From positions 1 through 6,640 of the forward strand of contig PMOU01000641.1 in NCBI GenBank assembly GCA_003161205.1: a stretch of 6,640 nt of DNA, given 5' to 3'. This stretch comes from Actinomycetota bacterium (GTDB taxonomy: Bacteria > Actinomycetota > Actinomycetes > Streptosporangiales > Streptosporangiaceae). Position 1 is the stretch's first letter. Every line of letters starts with the position of its first letter. The position numbers were made by a program, and so were the translations under genes. Below the pieces are notes generated by a model. That model was given only the letters and a program-made list of their open reading frames with translations, had not been told where the DNA came from and did not search any database. Positions 4,527 through 6,640 of the stretch are shown here, piece after piece.

Positions 4527-6640
4527 ATGACGGGCACCGAAGCGGTCTGGGCGGTCTTCGTTCCCTACGGCCAGGGCCGCGGCCGCGGGCTGGACGAGAT
4601 GGAGCTGGGGGCGCACGGGGTGGAGCTGGATCGGCTGGTCGCCCTGGGGCTGCCCGTCGTGCCCGGCCTGACCGTGCCGATCTCGCATGCGGCCTCGCTG
4701 GTCCGCCCGGACGTGGCTCGCGCCGCGCTCAGCCTGCTGCAGCAGCTGGCCGGCCGGGAGCTTGGCGACCCGGCCCACCCGATGCTGATCAGGCTGCTCG
4801 CCAGCACCTCGGTCGGCGGCGCCGGAGTGCCCGCTGACCTGCCCGGCCTGGGCATCACTGCCGCGTCCGCGCCGGCCCTGGACCAGATCGTCGGCTCCGG
4901 CGAAGCGATCTACGACGTCTTCGCCTCGGTCATCCGCTATGTCGGCGAGCACGGAGCGGGGCTGCCCGGCGACGATTTCGCCGACGCCGAGTACGACGCG
5001 GCCAGCGCGTCGGACCGGGTCCGCCGGTTCCTGGCGCTGAGCGCCGAGGCCGGCTTCCCGTTCCCCGAGGACCCGGCTGAGCAGCTGGCCCGCGCGGCCG
5101 AGGCCACGCTGAGCCGGTGGGCCTCCCCGCGGGCCCGCCGCCAGCGACGCAGCCAGGGCCTGCCCGGCGACCTGGCTCCCGCGCTGCACGTCCAGGCCAT
5201 CCGGGTCGGTCCCCCGGAGCGGTGCGGCCACGGGGTGGCCGAGAGCCGGGACCCGGCCACCGGGCGCTTCGCGCCCACCGGCACGTTCCGCCGCGCCGTG
5301 CGCCGGGCGGCCGTCGATGACCGTCCCGGCGAGCCGCTGGACCGCCTGCCCGGCGGCCAGGATCTGCTGGTGTCCGCCCTGCGCACCCTCGAACTGCACA
5401 TGCGGGGTGCGGCCCAGGTCGAGTTCGAGGTCCGGGACTCCGAGCTCGCGCTGCTCGCCGCGCGGCGGGTCGAGCGGCCCGCCCCGCGGACGGCGATCCG
5501 GCTCGCTGTCGACCTGGTCCAGGCGGGGGTTATCGACGACGCGACGGCAGTCGGCTCGATCAGCGCGGCCGACATCGAGACGCTCCTGCATCCTCAGCTC
5601 CAGCTCACCGGGACCGAGACCGAGTTCGCCCGCGGCCTGCCCGCCGCGGCCGGCGCGGCGGCCGGGCGTATCGCGCTGAGCAGCGAGCGGGCCGTCGAGT
5701 GGAGCGAGCAGGGTGACCCGGTGGTCCTGGTCGCCGAGGAGACCACGCCGGGGGACCTGCCCGGCCTGCTGGCCGCCAAGGCGGTTATCACCATGCGCGG
5801 CGGGCTGGCCGCGCATGCGGCCGTGGTGGCCCGGGGCCTGGGGCGGCCCGCGATCTGCGGCGCCACCACGCTGCGGATCGACCGGGCGGGCCGGACCGTG
5901 ACCAGCGCGGGCCGGTCGCTGGCCGAAGGCGAGCTCATCTCCGTCGACGGCAGTAGCGGGAGCGTGTACACCGGCGCCGTGCATGTCGTACCGCCGCGAC
6001 CCGGCGCCGATCTCGAGGCGCTGCTGCGCCGGGCCGACCACCTGCGGCGGCTCGCGGTCCGGGCCAACGCGGACAACGGCCGGGACGCGGCGCAGGCCAT
6101 CCAGTACGGCGCGGAGGGCGTGGGCCTGTGCCGCACCGAGCACCAGTTCCTGGGCGACCGGCTGCCGCTGGTCCGGCGTTACCTGCTCGCCGCGGACCCC
6201 GACGAGGAGGCCACCGCCCTCGTCGAGCTGGCGGCTGCGCAGAAGGAAGACTTTCTCGACCTGCTGACCGCGACCGGCGACCTGCCGGTGACCGTGCGGC
6301 TGCTGGACGCCCCGCTGCACGAGTTCCTGGGTGAGTCGGCGCACGAGGTGAACCCGATGCTGGGGCTGCGCGGCGTCCGGCTGGCGGTGATGCGGACCGA
6401 GCTGTACCCGGCGCAGGCGCGGGCGCTGTTCAGCGCGTGGGTGGACCTGGCCGCCGCAGGCGTCACCCCGCAGCTCGAGGTCATGGTGCCGCTGGTGGCC
6501 GTGGCCGGCGAGCTGGCCTCGGCCGTGGCCAGCATCCACCGCGCTGCCGCCGAAGTCGAGGCGAGCACCGGCGTGCGCGTGCCCTACCTGGTCGGCACGA
6601 TGGTGGAAACGCCGCGGGCCGCGCTGATCGCCGGCCAGCT
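4527..6640 (+). CDS. Pyruvate phosphate dikinase-like protein with degenerate ATP-grasp domain (runs off right edge)
   Basis: 704 codons are visible, with no stop, of a protein collinear with PPDK (~875 residues). PPDK normally makes PEP from pyruvate, ATP and Pi through a phosphohistidine carried between two remote active sites. Compared with Clostridium symbiosum PPDK as I recall its numbering, the N-terminal nucleotide domain is the right length but altered: GGKG becomes GAHG (Lys22 to His30), the VRSGA arginine becomes Leu91 (Arg92), Asp321 becomes Gln297 and Gln335 becomes Ala311, with Glu299 kept. The swivel domain is intact at GGLAAHAAVVARGLGRP (His430), though the usual Thr two residues before His is Ala. 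The PEP barrel keeps GLCRTEHQF (Arg536), VRLLDAPLHEF (Arg591), NPMLGLRG (Arg615) and GTMVETPRAAL (Glu694), but lacks ~24 residues between the second and third of these. The Asn and Cys of the final segment lie outside the window. ATG at 4527 has GGAG with a 5-nt spacer. It is the last visible gene of the rightward unit. PEP-dependent phosphotransfer is inferred; true dikinase activity seems unlikely. Confidence 0.9.
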   Translation, partial: MTGTEAVWAVFVPYGQGRGRGLDEMELGAHGVELDRLVALGLPVVPGLTVPISHAASLVRPDVARAALSLLQQLAGRELGDPAHPMLIRLLASTSVGGAGVPADLPGLGITAASAPALDQIVGSGEAIYDVFASVIRYVGEHGAGLPGDDFADAEYDAASASDRVRRFLALSAEAGFPFPEDPAEQLARAAEATLSRWASPRARRQRRSQGLPGDLAPALHVQAIRVGPPERCGHGVAESRDPATGRFAPTGTFRRAVRRAAVDDRPGEPLDRLPGGQDLLVSALRTLELHMRGAAQVEFEVRDSELALLAARRVERPAPRTAIRLAVDLVQAGVIDDATAVGSISAADIETLLHPQLQLTGTETEFARGLPAAAGAAAGRIALSSERAVEWSEQGDPVVLVAEETTPGDLPGLLAAKAVITMRGGLAAHAAVVARGLGRPAICGATTLRIDRAGRTVTSAGRSLAEGELISVDGSSGSVYTGAVHVVPPRPGADLEALLRRADHLRRLAVRANADNGRDAAQAIQYGAEGVGLCRTEHQFLGDRLPLVRRYLLAADPDEEATALVELAAAQKEDFLDLLTATGDLPVTVRLLDAPLHEFLGESAHEVNPMLGLRGVRLAVMRTELYPAQARALFSAWVDLAAAGVTPQLEVMVPLVAVAGELASAVASIHRAAAEVEASTGVRVPYLVGTMVETPRAALIAGQ

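Noticed and set aside
2888..4537. A 549-codon minus-strand open frame opposite the CoA ligase gene
   Set aside because: No motif and typical shadow composition; the ligase motifs on the plus strand are unambiguous.
4218..6539. A 773-codon open frame on the minus strand opposite the PPDK-like gene
   Set aside because: Its product is low-complexity (Arg/Gly/Ala/Gln-rich) with no family motif, while the plus-strand frame has clear PPDK motifs; long antisense frames are expected in high-GC DNA.
4527..6640. PPDK-like gene as a decaying pseudogene
   Set aside because: The frame is intact for 704 codons and the swivel and PEP-site motifs are conserved; only the ATP-site positions are changed.

Overview
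The window looks like chromosomal DNA of a high-GC actinomycete. G/C dominates third codon positions, GTG starts are common, and ribosome binding sites are of the GGAGG/AAGGAG type. The genus cannot be told from the sequence. I saw no RNA gene, CRISPR array, insertion sequence or strong terminator.

The layout is two divergent transcription units around a short, relatively AT-rich control region (about 2409-2522). The leftward unit (minus strand) has a 575-residue protein of the PEP-synthase/rifampicin-phosphotransferase superfamily that carries the phosphohistidine swivel domain but no ATP-grasp domain. A cytochrome P450 follows 4 nt later and runs off the left edge. The rightward unit (plus strand) has a small antibiotic-biosynthesis-monooxygenase (ABM) type protein, an acyl-CoA-synthetase-like adenylate-forming enzyme, and a pyruvate phosphate dikinase (PPDK)-like protein that runs off the right edge (704 codons visible).

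The most unusual point is that the two proteins of the PEP-utilising superfamily both keep the phospho-accepting histidine, yet neither has a competent-looking ATP-grasp domain in the window. The minus-strand protein lacks the domain altogether. The PPDK-like protein has the fold-length equivalent, but the ATP-binding lysine, one arginine, an acidic residue and a glutamine are substituted, while the visible PEP-site residues are kept. One reading is a PEP-driven phosphoryl relay, like PTS enzyme I, dedicated to a small molecule; this is inference. The P450, the ABM protein and the CoA-ligase-like enzyme suggest oxidation and activation of a hydrophobic or aromatic acid or alcohol, in either a catabolic or a specialised-metabolite setting. 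The substrate cannot be read from the sequence.
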